Source: Spirochaetaceae bacterium
GTDB taxonomy: Bacteria; Spirochaetota; Spirochaetia; Treponematales; Treponemataceae
Length of the DNA: 64,000 nucleotides
Direction: 5' to 3'
NCBI GenBank assembly: GCA_017623685.1
Contig: JAGAOP010000030.1
Coordinates: 1 to 64,000, forward strand
In this document: piece after piece, positions 8,516 to 17,160 of the stretch
How positions within the stretch are numbered: the stretch's first letter is position 1
Layout: every line of letters starts with the position of its first letter
Translations under genes and position numbers: made by a program
Notes under the pieces: generated by a model
Databases searched by the model: none
Seen by the model: the letters and a program-made list of their open reading frames with translations, nothing else
What the model was told of the DNA's origin: nothing

Positions 8516-10003
8516 ATGAGTAAGGTTATTATTATTGGTGGAGGAGTTTCAGGTCTTTCAGCAGGAATTTATGCCGCTCGTTCTGGATTTGAGACTGAAA
8601 TTATTGAGCAACATAGAATATGTGGTGGTTTTTCCACAGGATGGACTAGAAAAGGCTACTATTTTGAGGGCGGAATGCATTGGCTTACAGGTTCTGCTGA
8701 TAAGTTACCTCTAAATCGTATTTGGAAAGAAACTGGTGCATTGCAAGAAAACAATCCTATTGAAAACAGAGATCCTGTTTATACACTGGTTGATGGCGAT
8801 AAAAGATTAAATTTATATCGTGACTTAAATAAATTAAAAAATGAATTATTGGAATATGCTCCAGAAGATAGTAAAATGATAAAAAGAATGTGCCGTGATA
8901 TTAAGTATTTTCAAAAGGTTCATTTTATTGTAAATGATATTAGAGGTTTAAAATCACAGTATAAAAATCATCCTAGCTTATTTGAACTTTTATCCATGGC
9001 TCCTGCAGGTCTTAGATATTTTCAGCTATTGAATACTAATTATAAAGACTATGTTGCTAAATTTAAAAATCCAAAGGTTCGTCAATTATTAATGACGGTT
9101 ATTGGAAATCGATATAATTCTGTTTCCTTTATTTACACTATGGCTGCTTTTTCTGCTGGTGACAGCGGTTATCCTGAAGGTGGTTCTATCCGTATGGTTG
9201 ATAATATGGTAAATCAATTTTCTTCTTTAGGAGGTAAAATTCGATTTAATACCAAGGTTCAACAAATTGTAATTAAAGACAACCGAGTAACAGGAGTTCA
9301 AACTGAAAAAGAATTTATTCCTTGCAATCATCTTATTTTATCTTCCGATGCAAGAAAAGCAATCGATAGTCTTTTTGCCGAACCACTAAAAACTCCTGAA
9401 ACAGAATCTATGCGAAAAAGACTTCAAACAGAAGCAGATGGTTCACAAAATATATTTGTTTCAATAGGTGTAAAATCTGATTATTCAAATTTGCCACATT
9501 CCATGGTTTTCCCTTTGCCAGAACCATTAGAGTACGCAGGAAATTCCTTTGATGCAATTAGAATAAATAATTATTCAATGTATAAAAATCATGCACCTTC
9601 TGGGGGAAGTTCTTTAACCTGTCTATTAATTTGTGCTTGTTACGATTTTTGGAAAAAAGCAAAAGATGATGGAACTTACAAAGAAAAGAAAACTGAATTT
9701 GCAAATCTTTTTTTGGACAAAATTTCACCATTTTTACCTAATCTTAAGGAAAATCTAGAAGTAATAGATGTTGCAACTCCCATTACCTATGAAAGATACT
9801 GTGATTCTTGGAAAGGAACTTGGATGACAATATGGAAGCGTGGTAAAAAAAGTCCTAAATTTCCACAAAAGTTAAAAGAAATAAAAAATCTGTACTTTGC
9901 TGGACATCGAATTATGATGTGCGGAGGTTTACCTGTAGCAGTTTACACTGGTCGAAGATCAGTTCAGCTTTTATGTAAAGATACAGGAACAGTTTTTGTA
10001 TAG
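8516..10003 (+). CDS. NAD(P)/FAD-dependent oxidoreductase (phytoene desaturase/CrtI-like)
   Basis: The 495-residue protein opens with a dinucleotide-binding fold, VIIIGGGVSGLSAGIYAARSG, then GGFSTGWTRKGYYFEGGMHW, which is typical of CrtI/CrtN-like and retinol-saturase-like flavoproteins. The C-terminal FAD segment NLYFAGHRIMMCGGLPVAVYTG closes the domain. There is no evidence of a carotenoid pathway nearby, so the substrate remains unknown; related genes are common in anaerobes without carotenoids. AGGAG lies 7 nt before the ATG. It follows tsaD by 17 nt and may be the last gene of that transcript. Confidence 0.88.
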   Translation: MSKVIIIGGGVSGLSAGIYAARSGFETEIIEQHRICGGFSTGWTRKGYYFEGGMHWLTGSADKLPLNRIWKETGALQENNPIENRDPVYTLVDGDKRLNLYRDLNKLKNELLEYAPEDSKMIKRMCRDIKYFQKVHFIVNDIRGLKSQYKNHPSLFELLSMAPAGLRYFQLLNTNYKDYVAKFKNPKVRQLLMTVIGNRYNSVSFIYTMAAFSAGDSGYPEGGSIRMVDNMVNQFSSLGGKIRFNTKVQQIVIKDNRVTGVQTEKEFIPCNHLILSSDARKAIDSLFAEPLKTPETESMRKRLQTEADGSQNIFVSIGVKSDYSNLPHSMVFPLPEPLEYAGNSFDAIRINNYSMYKNHAPSGGSSLTCLLICACYDFWKKAKDDGTYKEKKTEFANLFLDKISPFLPNLKENLEVIDVATPITYERYCDSWKGTWMTIWKRGKKSPKFPQKLKEIKNLYFAGHRIMMCGGLPVAVYTGRRSVQLLCKDTGTVFV

Positions 10004-10090
10004 TTTTATTTTGTAAAACTATTAGCTAAAATTTGACTGTGTAAAAGTTTTGAAAGTAATGCCATTATAGACTTTTAAAGGTTCCGTAAA

Positions 10091-12649
10091 TTATTCATAT
10101 AGATCGTTTAATTTTCTGTATACTTGATTAAGGGTTCCTTTTTGTTCAGCTGACAAAAGTCCATTTGATTCATCAATTAGGATTTCTAGGCTAGAAAGGC
10201 TTTCATTAAGGGCTGTTGAAAATCCTCTTGATACTTTGAACCAATAGGAACCTCTGCCGTCTGTGAAAAGGCAAATAAAGCCTAGCTCCTTGTTTTTTTC
10301 TTTTGCTATAGCAACTTTAAGAATTAAATCTAAGGATTGAATTAGTTTTTCTAAAGATGAATCTTTGTCTAATTGGATATTTAATTTTCTATCCCATTTT
10401 TTTTCATCTATTGGGTTCAGATCAATTCTTTTTGCAAGTTTAAAGGCTAATTCTCCCTTTTCCCCATTTAATATTTCGTAACCATGATTAATAACTTTTA
10501 CTCTAAGTCCTGAAATTTGTTGCAGTTTACTTTCTTGATTTTCATGATTTATTGCATCTTTGAATTTATCCAAAGGCAGAATTATTGTTTTTTTGCCTTT
10601 TATTTTTTGAATTTCAAAACTGTGACCACCAAAGAAAACAGTATTTTCTGATTCCTGGTGAATTGTAGAGTTTTTACCTGTTTTTTTACCCTTTAAAACT
10701 TTTGAATCAAAATTAGAAACTTCTCGTCTTCCAGTACGGTTTTCTGCAAAACCAACTAATTGATTTTCTAATTGACTAGATATTTTTTTTAGCAAATTTC
10801 TAGTTAAGGGAGAAACAGACATTGCAAACATTCTAGAAGTTCTAACAATTTCACCTGCAACAATAAACATGGGGTCAGAGCGGAACATACTTGAACCGGG
10901 ATGAATTTGAATATGTTCAGCTGTTAATGTTCGATAATTTTCTCTACCTTCTCTTACACAAACAAATTGTATCATTCCCACTGCGATGCAACATAAATAA
11001 TCGTCTGTACTTCCACCTCCACTAATGGGAATGCCTAAATCTGTTACAATTTGTTCAAGTTGATTTTTTATATTTAAAATTTCTGCCATTACACGTTCAT
11101 CTAAATAGTTTGTTTTGCAAAATTTTTGTGGATTTTTCATTGTTATGTATGTACGAAATAACTTAACATATGAAACAAAATCACCTTGAATATCTCTAAA
11201 AGAATGATGAGCTTTTCTTGCGTCAGTTTCTTCTCCAGAAGGTAAAATAAAAGGGGATTGAGCAGATAAAAAAGCTGCTGCAATTAAAGATTCTTCAATA
11301 ACATCTGGATACTTTAATATTGCTTCAACAATTATACGACTTATTCTAGGCATTAGAGGGAATTCTACCATTAATTTCCCTATGGCAGAAAGTGTATTAT
11401 CTTTTTCCAAAGCCCCCAGTATGTGCAAAGTATCAATTGCACTAATCATACCTTCGTGTCCAGGTGGTGAAATAAAATCAAACTGCTCAAATTCAGTGAT
11501 TCCTAACTCAGCCATACGTAAAACAACTTCTGATAAATCGGTACGATAGATTTCTTCTGTTGTATATGTTTGTCTGGTGTTAAAATCCTTTTGATTATAA
11601 AGGCGATAACAAGTGCCACTTTGTGTTCTTCCTGCTCTACCTTTTCTTTGGTTGCAAGATGCCTTTGACACAGATGTTTCGATAAGACTAGATGTAAATG
11701 TTTTTGGATTATAATAATTCAATTTAGCTAATCCTGTATCGATTACAGTTGTAATACCAGGAATTGTAACACTGGTTTCTGCAATATTTGTTGAAATAAC
11801 AACTTTTTTCTTTCCAAATGGGGGAGTGTCAAAAACCTTTTCTTGTTCTTCTTTTGCCAATCTTCCGTACAAGGGAATTATGTAAAGTTTTCTACTAAAA
11901 TTTGAAGAATAAAGTCGCCGTATACAATCTTTAATTATTTTTTCACCAGGTAAAAAGCATAAAATATCCCCATCTTCTTGGTTATCTAAAACTCTTTCTA
12001 TTGTGTCTTCAATCTTACTTAACAATGCGTCACAAGAAGAAGGACTTGCAGTACTTGCTGGTATTGCTGGATTATCATAAACAACTGTAACCGGATATGT
12101 AATTGTGTCAATTGTTACAATAGGGCAACCGTCAAAGTAATTAGAAAAAACTTCTGTGTTCATTGTGGCAGAAGAAACAATTACCTTAAAATCTGGACGG
12201 GCAACAAGAACTCTTTTTATCAATCCTAAAACAAAATCAATATTTAAACTTCGTTCATGGGCTTCATCTACCATCACTACAGAGTATTTTGTTAGCCAAG
12301 GATCAAGTTTCATTTCCTGTAATAAAATTCCGTCTGTCATTATTTTAATGCGAGTGGTGGAATCTGTCTTATCTTCAAATCTCATTTTGTATCCAACAAG
12401 ACCAGGGTAATTTGTTTTTAATTGTTTAGCAATGAATTCACTTACGCTAAGAGCTGCAATTCTTCTAGGTTGAGTTACCGCAATTATACCGGTTTGGGAA
12501 TATCCTGCTTCGTGCAGAATAATTGGAAGCTGTGTAGTTTTTCCAGAACCAGTGGGACTTTGTACAACAATAACTTGATTCGTGGCTAATGTATCTAATA
12601 TTCTTTGTTTTTGCTGGTAAACAGGTAAGGTAATATATTTATCGTTCAT
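10091..12649 (-). CDS. DEAH-box ATP-dependent RNA helicase (HrpA/HrpB family)
   Basis: The 852-residue protein has Walker A SPTGSGKTTQ (residues 31-40), DEAH at 128-131, SAT (motif III) and the arginine-finger segment QRKGRAGR in the second RecA domain. Winged-helix, ratchet (HA2) and OB-fold regions follow. Length is near that of E. coli HrpB (about 810) and well under HrpA (about 1300), but sequence features alone do not settle the subgroup. The last about 200 residues are less conserved and may be lineage-specific. It should remodel RNA or RNP, perhaps in ribosome or mRNA turnover. It stands alone, converging with the oxidoreductase gene. Confidence 0.92.
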   Translation of the reverse strand: MNDKYITLPVYQQKQRILDTLATNQVIVVQSPTGSGKTTQLPIILHEAGYSQTGIIAVTQPRRIAALSVSEFIAKQLKTNYPGLVGYKMRFEDKTDSTTRIKIMTDGILLQEMKLDPWLTKYSVVMVDEAHERSLNIDFVLGLIKRVLVARPDFKVIVSSATMNTEVFSNYFDGCPIVTIDTITYPVTVVYDNPAIPASTASPSSCDALLSKIEDTIERVLDNQEDGDILCFLPGEKIIKDCIRRLYSSNFSRKLYIIPLYGRLAKEEQEKVFDTPPFGKKKVVISTNIAETSVTIPGITTVIDTGLAKLNYYNPKTFTSSLIETSVSKASCNQRKGRAGRTQSGTCYRLYNQKDFNTRQTYTTEEIYRTDLSEVVLRMAELGITEFEQFDFISPPGHEGMISAIDTLHILGALEKDNTLSAIGKLMVEFPLMPRISRIIVEAILKYPDVIEESLIAAAFLSAQSPFILPSGEETDARKAHHSFRDIQGDFVSYVKLFRTYITMKNPQKFCKTNYLDERVMAEILNIKNQLEQIVTDLGIPISGGGSTDDYLCCIAVGMIQFVCVREGRENYRTLTAEHIQIHPGSSMFRSDPMFIVAGEIVRTSRMFAMSVSPLTRNLLKKISSQLENQLVGFAENRTGRREVSNFDSKVLKGKKTGKNSTIHQESENTVFFGGHSFEIQKIKGKKTIILPLDKFKDAINHENQESKLQQISGLRVKVINHGYEILNGEKGELAFKLAKRIDLNPIDEKKWDRKLNIQLDKDSSLEKLIQSLDLILKVAIAKEKNKELGFICLFTDGRGSYWFKVSRGFSTALNESLSSLEILIDESNGLLSAEQKGTLNQVYRKLNDLYE

Positions 12650-12709
12650 TCATTATGAGTATATATCACTCTGTTTTACCTTTCAAGTGTTATTTTTTTT
12701 TGTAAGGTA

Positions 12710-12738
12710 TTTATTGTAAATTAAATATATTGTATAAT
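12710..12738 (+). promoter_or_regulatory. promoter of the aminomutase gene, apparently leaderless
   Basis: A perfect TATAAT (12733-12738) lies 8 nt before the ATG at 12747, with a weak TTTATT 17 nt upstream of it. No ribosome binding site exists between them, so the mRNA should begin almost at the start codon. Confidence 0.55.
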
Positions 12739-12746
12739 AATTTCAA

Positions 12747-13760
12747 ATGCAAAAACAACTGACCAAACTACTGTCAAAGCACACAGAAATATTAATTAAT
12801 AGGCTTAAAGATTCTGATACTATAGATGCAAAACAAGGGTTGTTGGCGATAGAAAGACAACTAATTCCTAGTCAAGAAGAAAATTTAATTAAGGATTACG
12901 AATTAGAAGATCCACTTGGTGCAAAATGCTACCAAGTTACTTCTAGATTAGTTCATCAATATAAAAATAGAGTTTTATTGCTTACTACAACTCATTGTTT
13001 TGCCTTTTGTCGCCATTGTTTTCGACGTTCTTATGTTTCTACAAATGATTCTTGGATAAGTGAACAAGAAATTGACAAGGTCTGTGAATACATTTCTGGT
13101 CATCCTGAAGTTCAAGAAATATTACTTTCTGGAGGTGATCCTTTAACTGTTTCAGATGAAACACTTATCAATTTGATAAAAAAGCTTAGAAAATCTAACT
13201 CTGAATTATTAATTAGAATTTGTACACGAGCTCCAATATTTATGCCAAGTAGAATTAACACTAATTTATTGAATCAGTTAGCTTCGTTAGGTGGGATTTG
13301 GTTCATTCCTCATATAAATCATCCTGTAGAAATTTCAAATGAATTTTCCCCTGAATCTAGAAAAGCCATAATTGATATAATTACATCTGGTATTCCTCTA
13401 CAATCTCAAACAGTTTTGCTGAAAGGTGTAAATGATGATGTAGAGGTATTAACCAAATTGTTTCAATCTTTAGCTTTTTTAGGAATAAAACCAGGTTACC
13501 TTTTCCAATGTGATTTAGCACCTGGAACATCACATTTTAGAGTGCCTTTAGCTCAAGGTATTAAGATATATACAGCACTACGGAATAATCTTTCAGGCCT
13601 TTCTACTCCTGTTTATGCACTGGATTTACCAGGTGGGGGAGGCAAAATAAATCTATTCCATCAAAGTCTTTTATCTTATGACTATGAAATTGAATCTAAA
13701 GATTCTTTTTATATGTTTAAGAAAAAGGATGGCTCTAAGTGGTTGTATCCTAAAGATTAA
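12747..13760 (+). CDS. KamA-family radical SAM lysine 2,3-aminomutase (EpmB-like)
   Basis: The radical SAM cysteines are C84, C88 and C91 in the segment TTHCFAFCRHCFRR, and the downstream ILLSGGDPLT is the characteristic SAM-binding glycine motif. Length, 337 residues, matches EpmB, which isomerises lysine for beta-lysylation of elongation factor P, more closely than free-lysine aminomutase (about 415). No epmA or efp gene is in view, so the EF-P role is inferred from size and family. PLP should be bound near the C-terminus (GGGGKI region). It appears to be a single-gene unit. Confidence 0.88.
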   Translation: MQKQLTKLLSKHTEILINRLKDSDTIDAKQGLLAIERQLIPSQEENLIKDYELEDPLGAKCYQVTSRLVHQYKNRVLLLTTTHCFAFCRHCFRRSYVSTNDSWISEQEIDKVCEYISGHPEVQEILLSGGDPLTVSDETLINLIKKLRKSNSELLIRICTRAPIFMPSRINTNLLNQLASLGGIWFIPHINHPVEISNEFSPESRKAIIDIITSGIPLQSQTVLLKGVNDDVEVLTKLFQSLAFLGIKPGYLFQCDLAPGTSHFRVPLAQGIKIYTALRNNLSGLSTPVYALDLPGGGGKINLFHQSLLSYDYEIESKDSFYMFKKKDGSKWLYPKD

Positions 13761-13903
13761 TTTTTTTTCTAGTATAAAAAAGTATACAGTTTTTTAAAAA
13801 ATCAGTAACCTGTCTAATTTTTTATTCACTTACTTTTTTTTTCTTGTTTTTATTATTTCTCATATAGTAAGGAAATAAATACATTTTAGTTATATTTATA
13901 AAG

Positions 13904-13920
13904 TTGGCATAAAAATTGCT
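13904..13920 (+). promoter_or_regulatory. predicted sigma-54 (-24/-12) promoter of the sigma factor gene
   Basis: TTGGCATAAAAATTGC holds the invariant GG (13906-13907) and GC (13918-13919) separated by exactly 10 nt, in the context TTGGCA-N6-TTGC of the RpoN consensus. Transcription would start near 13931, leaving a 26-nt leader with a ribosome site (AAGGA). No obvious -35/-10 pair competes. No enhancer dyad was identified upstream. Confidence 0.6.
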
Positions 13921-13956
13921 TATATAAAAATGTAAAATATTTTTTAAGGATTTTTT

Positions 13957-14763
13957 ATGGAAAACGAAATATTAACTGCTTATATTAAACAAATTCAATC
14001 TTATCCTTTACTTTCTGCTGAACAGGAAAAAAACTTAGCAAAAAAAATTCAAAATGGGGATTATAAAGCTAAGTTACAGCTAATTAATTCAAATTTACGT
14101 CTTGTTATAACTGTGGCAAAAAAATATTCTAAAGATTCAGACTTGTTGATGGATATTATTCAAGAGGGAAATCTTGGCTTAATTACTGCTGCAGAAAAAT
14201 TTAACGAATCCTATGGAACTCGTTTTTCAACATATGCTTTTCCTTGGATAACTCAAAGTATTTTAAGGTTCTTACAAAGTAAAACTTCTGCAATAAATTT
14301 ACCTTATAGAAAAAAAGAACAACTTATTCAAATAAAAAATTATTGTAATGTTTTATCCCAAAAATTGGGTCGCAATCCTTCGATAGAAGAAGTTGCTCTT
14401 TATATGAATATACCTGCAAAAAAAATTCAAACTTTATTGGAATTTGATTATACTTTTTGTAGTATTTTTTCTGATGGTAAAGAAAATAGTTTTGTATACA
14501 ATGCTAATTCCATGGAGGTTAGTTCTGTTGAAATGGATTTCATGCGACATTATGAAAAACTTGAAATGCATAATTTAATTGATTCACTTCCTGAAAAAGA
14601 AAAAAAAGTTATTTATTATAGATACAGCTTATCAGATACTATGAAAGGAAAAACCTTGCGGCAAGTAGCAAAAATTATGGGAGTTTCAGCAGAATGTGTA
14701 AGGCAAATTGAAGCGAAAGCTATTAAATTTTTACGTACATCTGCTTTAAAGCATTCTATTTGA
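13957..14763 (+). CDS. sigma-70-family RNA polymerase sigma factor (RpoD/RpoS-like, group 2)
   Basis: The 268-residue protein has a short region 1.2 (LTAYIKQIQSYPLLSAEQE). Region 2 contains NLRLVITVAKKY, DIIQEGNLGLITAAEKFN and the -10 recognition helix YGTRFSTYAFPWITQSI. A reduced region 3 follows, and region 4 ends in the helix-turn-helix LRQVAKIMGVSAECVRQIEA. It lacks region 1.1 and is far shorter than housekeeping RpoD, so it is an alternative factor. Size and architecture resemble Borrelia RpoS (about 267 aa), but orthology is not shown. The upstream -24/-12 element suggests RpoN control. A lipocalin gene follows after 113 nt. Confidence 0.9.
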   Translation: MENEILTAYIKQIQSYPLLSAEQEKNLAKKIQNGDYKAKLQLINSNLRLVITVAKKYSKDSDLLMDIIQEGNLGLITAAEKFNESYGTRFSTYAFPWITQSILRFLQSKTSAINLPYRKKEQLIQIKNYCNVLSQKLGRNPSIEEVALYMNIPAKKIQTLLEFDYTFCSIFSDGKENSFVYNANSMEVSSVEMDFMRHYEKLEMHNLIDSLPEKEKKVIYYRYSLSDTMKGKTLRQVAKIMGVSAECVRQIEAKAIKFLRTSALKHSI

Positions 14764-14876
14764 TTTACATATAAAAAAATGGTTAATTTTATTTTTTGAT
14801 TTGATATTTTTGTTCTAAAAGTTAGATACTTAATTTGTAAGGTGTTGTATTTTTTTGCACTTTGCAAAGGAAAAAA

Positions 14877-15416
14877 ATGAAATTAAAAATATTAAAAGTA
14901 ACCTTTATATTTTATATTTTAACCATATTTATAAGTTGTAGTCCAAAAAAAAATCTTAGTCATATGACTGACTTTGATGTAAATAAATATTTGGGCAAAT
15001 GGTATGAAATCGGTAGAATTAATTTTACCTATGAACGAAATATGAATAACATATCCTCAGAATTTTTTTTTGATGAAAATAAAAAGTTGCAAGTGATAAA
15101 TAGGGGATATAATTATGTTCAGCATCGGTGGAAAAAAGTACAAGGAAAAATTCGTGATGCAAATACCCACGAAGGAGTTTTAGAAGTTTCCTTTTTTTTC
15201 CCATTTTATTTTGATTATATTATTTTAGCCTTAGATGAAGGCTATAAATATGCAATGGTTGGTACAGAGGATTTACATAATTTATGGATTTTAAGCAGGA
15301 CTACAGAAATTCCAAATACAATAAAGGAACAATATTTAACTATGGCAAAGTCTTTGGGATATGATACTGATGGAATGATATGGACTTTTCATAATAAAAA
15401 AAAAGAGCAGTCTTGA
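14877..15416 (+). CDS. lipocalin family lipoprotein (Blc-like)
   Basis: The 179-residue protein has a signal with lipobox ending at Cys21 (LTIFISC). The lipocalin hallmark GxW (KYLGKWYEIGRI) follows at about residues 40-51, with barrel strands including ITY-like and YKYAMVGTEDLHNLWILSRT. The latter is typical of outer-membrane bacterial lipocalins that bind lysophospholipids or fatty acids. ATG 14877 is preferred to an upstream TTG because AAAGGA lies before it. Its stop codon sits inside the left arm of the terminator. Position behind the sigma factor suggests, but does not prove, shared stress-linked expression. Confidence 0.9.
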   Translation: MKLKILKVTFIFYILTIFISCSPKKNLSHMTDFDVNKYLGKWYEIGRINFTYERNMNNISSEFFFDENKKLQVINRGYNYVQHRWKKVQGKIRDANTHEGVLEVSFFFPFYFDYIILALDEGYKYAMVGTEDLHNLWILSRTTEIPNTIKEQYLTMAKSLGYDTDGMIWTFHNKKKEQS

Positions 15417-15448
15417 AACAAAATTTTGAATCAAGCTGCTCTTTTTTT
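15401..15448. terminator. bidirectional terminator between lipocalin and P83/100 genes
   Basis: AAAAGAGCAG then CTTGA (15401-15415, one bulged T) pairs with TCAAG then CTGCTCTTTT (15431-15445). Runs of A on the left and T on the right let it serve both convergent genes. Confidence 0.85.
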
Positions 15449-15462
15449 AATTTTAGCAAGGG

Positions 15463-17043
15463 TTATTTTGCAATAACAGGTGCAGGTGAATTTTTAGAAA
15501 TTTCTGATAAATCAGATTTGTTTAGAAGACGGGCAATTCCGTTAGGATCTGTAATACAAATACCAGCTTCTGTCATAATAACAGCAGTTGCAGGATGAAC
15601 ATTAATTTTAGATTTTAGCAATAGTTTTAGATCACTATTGTATTTCCCTAAGACCCAACCATTTGTATCTTGGATTACAGCATAATAATCTTTTCCATCT
15701 TGAACTAGTACAGATTGTTCAGAAGCAATTTCTGTACTTTCAGAAATAATTTCCATATATTGAGTGTCAAGTAAGACAACTTTAACGGCTGCGTTTCCAC
15801 CTGTAGTACCAGCTATAGCCATGTAATTTTCGTCTGCAGCAAGTAATGTTCTACCTCGAATTACAGTTACAGGAGATTCTTGCATAACTACACCATTTGA
15901 TTTGTTAAGTTTAACCATTCTTGAGAATTCTGTATCGATAATTTCAAGACCGTATACCCCAGGAGCATCACTTTGGATACCTTCTTCGATAAGTTGTTGC
16001 TGGTCCTTTGCAATTTGGGCTCTTTCTGTTCTAGCTTCTTCTCGTTTTTGGTCAGCTATAGCTTGTTGTTTAGCAGCTTCTTGGCGTTTTTCTTGTGCTA
16101 CTTGAGTTTGCTCTTCTGTTTTTTTCTGTTGTTCAACTACTTCTTGTTCCTTTTTTTCTGCTTCTTTTTGAGCAGCTTTGTCTGAAGGATTAGCATCTGC
16201 TGTTTTACGAGCTTCTTCTGCTTCTTTTTTTACTTCATCAAGTTTTTTTTCTTCTTCTCGTTGTTTTGCAGTCTCTTTTGTTGCTTCTTTTTGAGCAACT
16301 GCAGCCTTCTCAGCAGCTTCATCTGCTTCACGTTCTTTAATATCAACTAGTTCTTTTCTTACATCAACTCCTTTGTCATCTTCTTCTCTTAAAGATTCAA
16401 CAACTTGGGAATCAGAAATAACTGTGGTATCAACTGTGCCTAGTCCACCTTGAGGGTCTGCTAAAGGAATTACAATTTGTGATTTGCCAGGCCAATCCTT
16501 GTAGTTTACAGCAAGACCTGCATGTTCAGCTGTTAAATTATTTGTTACAACCGGTTTATACTTTGATTTAAACATATCAAGGTTACCTCGATAAACCGCA
16601 TTGTAAACTGTTACAAAAACAGCTAAGGTTTGGGCGTCAGCATCTGAATAACCATAGGCAGAAGATAAATAAGCTACAATAATGTGTCTAAGGTTTCTGA
16701 TGTGGTCTACAGTTGCATTTTGACCAATAAACAAAATGTCAGCATCTAATCCTGAAGTTATACTTGGGTCAATAGCATGAATAACATAGTATCTAGCACT
16801 ATTGCCAGCTGTAGTACTTGCTGCAGGGTTTTGGGCAACAATAGAACCTAATCCTGATCCAATGCTTTTAATTTGTTGTAAAGAATCGATTACTGTGTGT
16901 GGACCTGTGTAGTTAATAAATTCTACTGCATCTGCAGCCACAGATCTAATTTCTTCTTCGTCAATTTCTAGTGCTGTTAAAGGAGCCACAACTAAAGAAA
17001 AAATCATAGAGATAAAAATCATAAAAAATAATTTCTTGGACAT
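15463..17043 (-). CDS. P83/100-family antigen, secreted coiled-coil/propeller-like protein
   Basis: The 526-residue protein has a cleavable signal (residues 1-24, ending PLTALE). An N-terminal domain follows with repeated aliphatic segments (VIDSLQQIKSIGSGLG, HIIVAYLSSAYGYSDA). Residues about 225-350 are an E/K/A/Q-rich coiled coil. The C-terminal part has beta-propeller-like strands ending TDPNGIARLLNKSDL. This order matches the spirochaete P83/100 antigens known from Borrelia and Treponema. It is probably periplasmic or surface-associated; the molecular role is unknown. GGAGG precedes the ATG. Confidence 0.85.
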   Translation of the reverse strand: MSKKLFFMIFISMIFSLVVAPLTALEIDEEEIRSVAADAVEFINYTGPHTVIDSLQQIKSIGSGLGSIVAQNPAASTTAGNSARYYVIHAIDPSITSGLDADILFIGQNATVDHIRNLRHIIVAYLSSAYGYSDADAQTLAVFVTVYNAVYRGNLDMFKSKYKPVVTNNLTAEHAGLAVNYKDWPGKSQIVIPLADPQGGLGTVDTTVISDSQVVESLREEDDKGVDVRKELVDIKEREADEAAEKAAVAQKEATKETAKQREEEKKLDEVKKEAEEARKTADANPSDKAAQKEAEKKEQEVVEQQKKTEEQTQVAQEKRQEAAKQQAIADQKREEARTERAQIAKDQQQLIEEGIQSDAPGVYGLEIIDTEFSRMVKLNKSNGVVMQESPVTVIRGRTLLAADENYMAIAGTTGGNAAVKVVLLDTQYMEIISESTEIASEQSVLVQDGKDYYAVIQDTNGWVLGKYNSDLKLLLKSKINVHPATAVIMTEAGICITDPNGIARLLNKSDLSEISKNSPAPVIAK

Positions 17044-17066
17044 ATTTCCTCCAAATTTAGCAAAAA

Positions 17067-17098
17067 ATACATAGTTATATGTATATTTTCATATTATA
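17067..17098 (-). promoter_or_regulatory. promoter -10 and operator-like palindrome before the P83/100 gene
   Basis: On the minus strand TATAAT (plus coordinates 17093-17098) is followed by a perfect 7-bp dyad, ATACATA-N4-TATGTAT (17067-17084), at the expected transcription start. The dyad lies between the promoter and the ribosome site and could be an operator; a convincing -35 box is not visible. Confidence 0.4.
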
Positions 17099-17160
17099 TC
17101 ACGAAAAATATATTATTGCTACAAATTCTTTATCTTAATTATTTTTTTAATAAGTTTTTT

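Noticed and set aside
10000-10022. Hairpin ATAGTTTT/AAAACTAT after the oxidoreductase gene as a terminator
   Set aside because: The 8-bp AT-only stem is not followed by a T run on either strand.
13761-13903. Possible small RNA or terminator between the aminomutase and sigma genes
   Set aside because: The stretch is A/T-rich with only trivial A-T pairings; nothing beyond the -24/-12 element could be supported.
15902-16185. Plus-strand open frames rich in Phe, Leu and Ser opposite the P83/100 gene
   Set aside because: They are the antisense image of an E/K/A-rich coiled coil, which lacks stops by composition.
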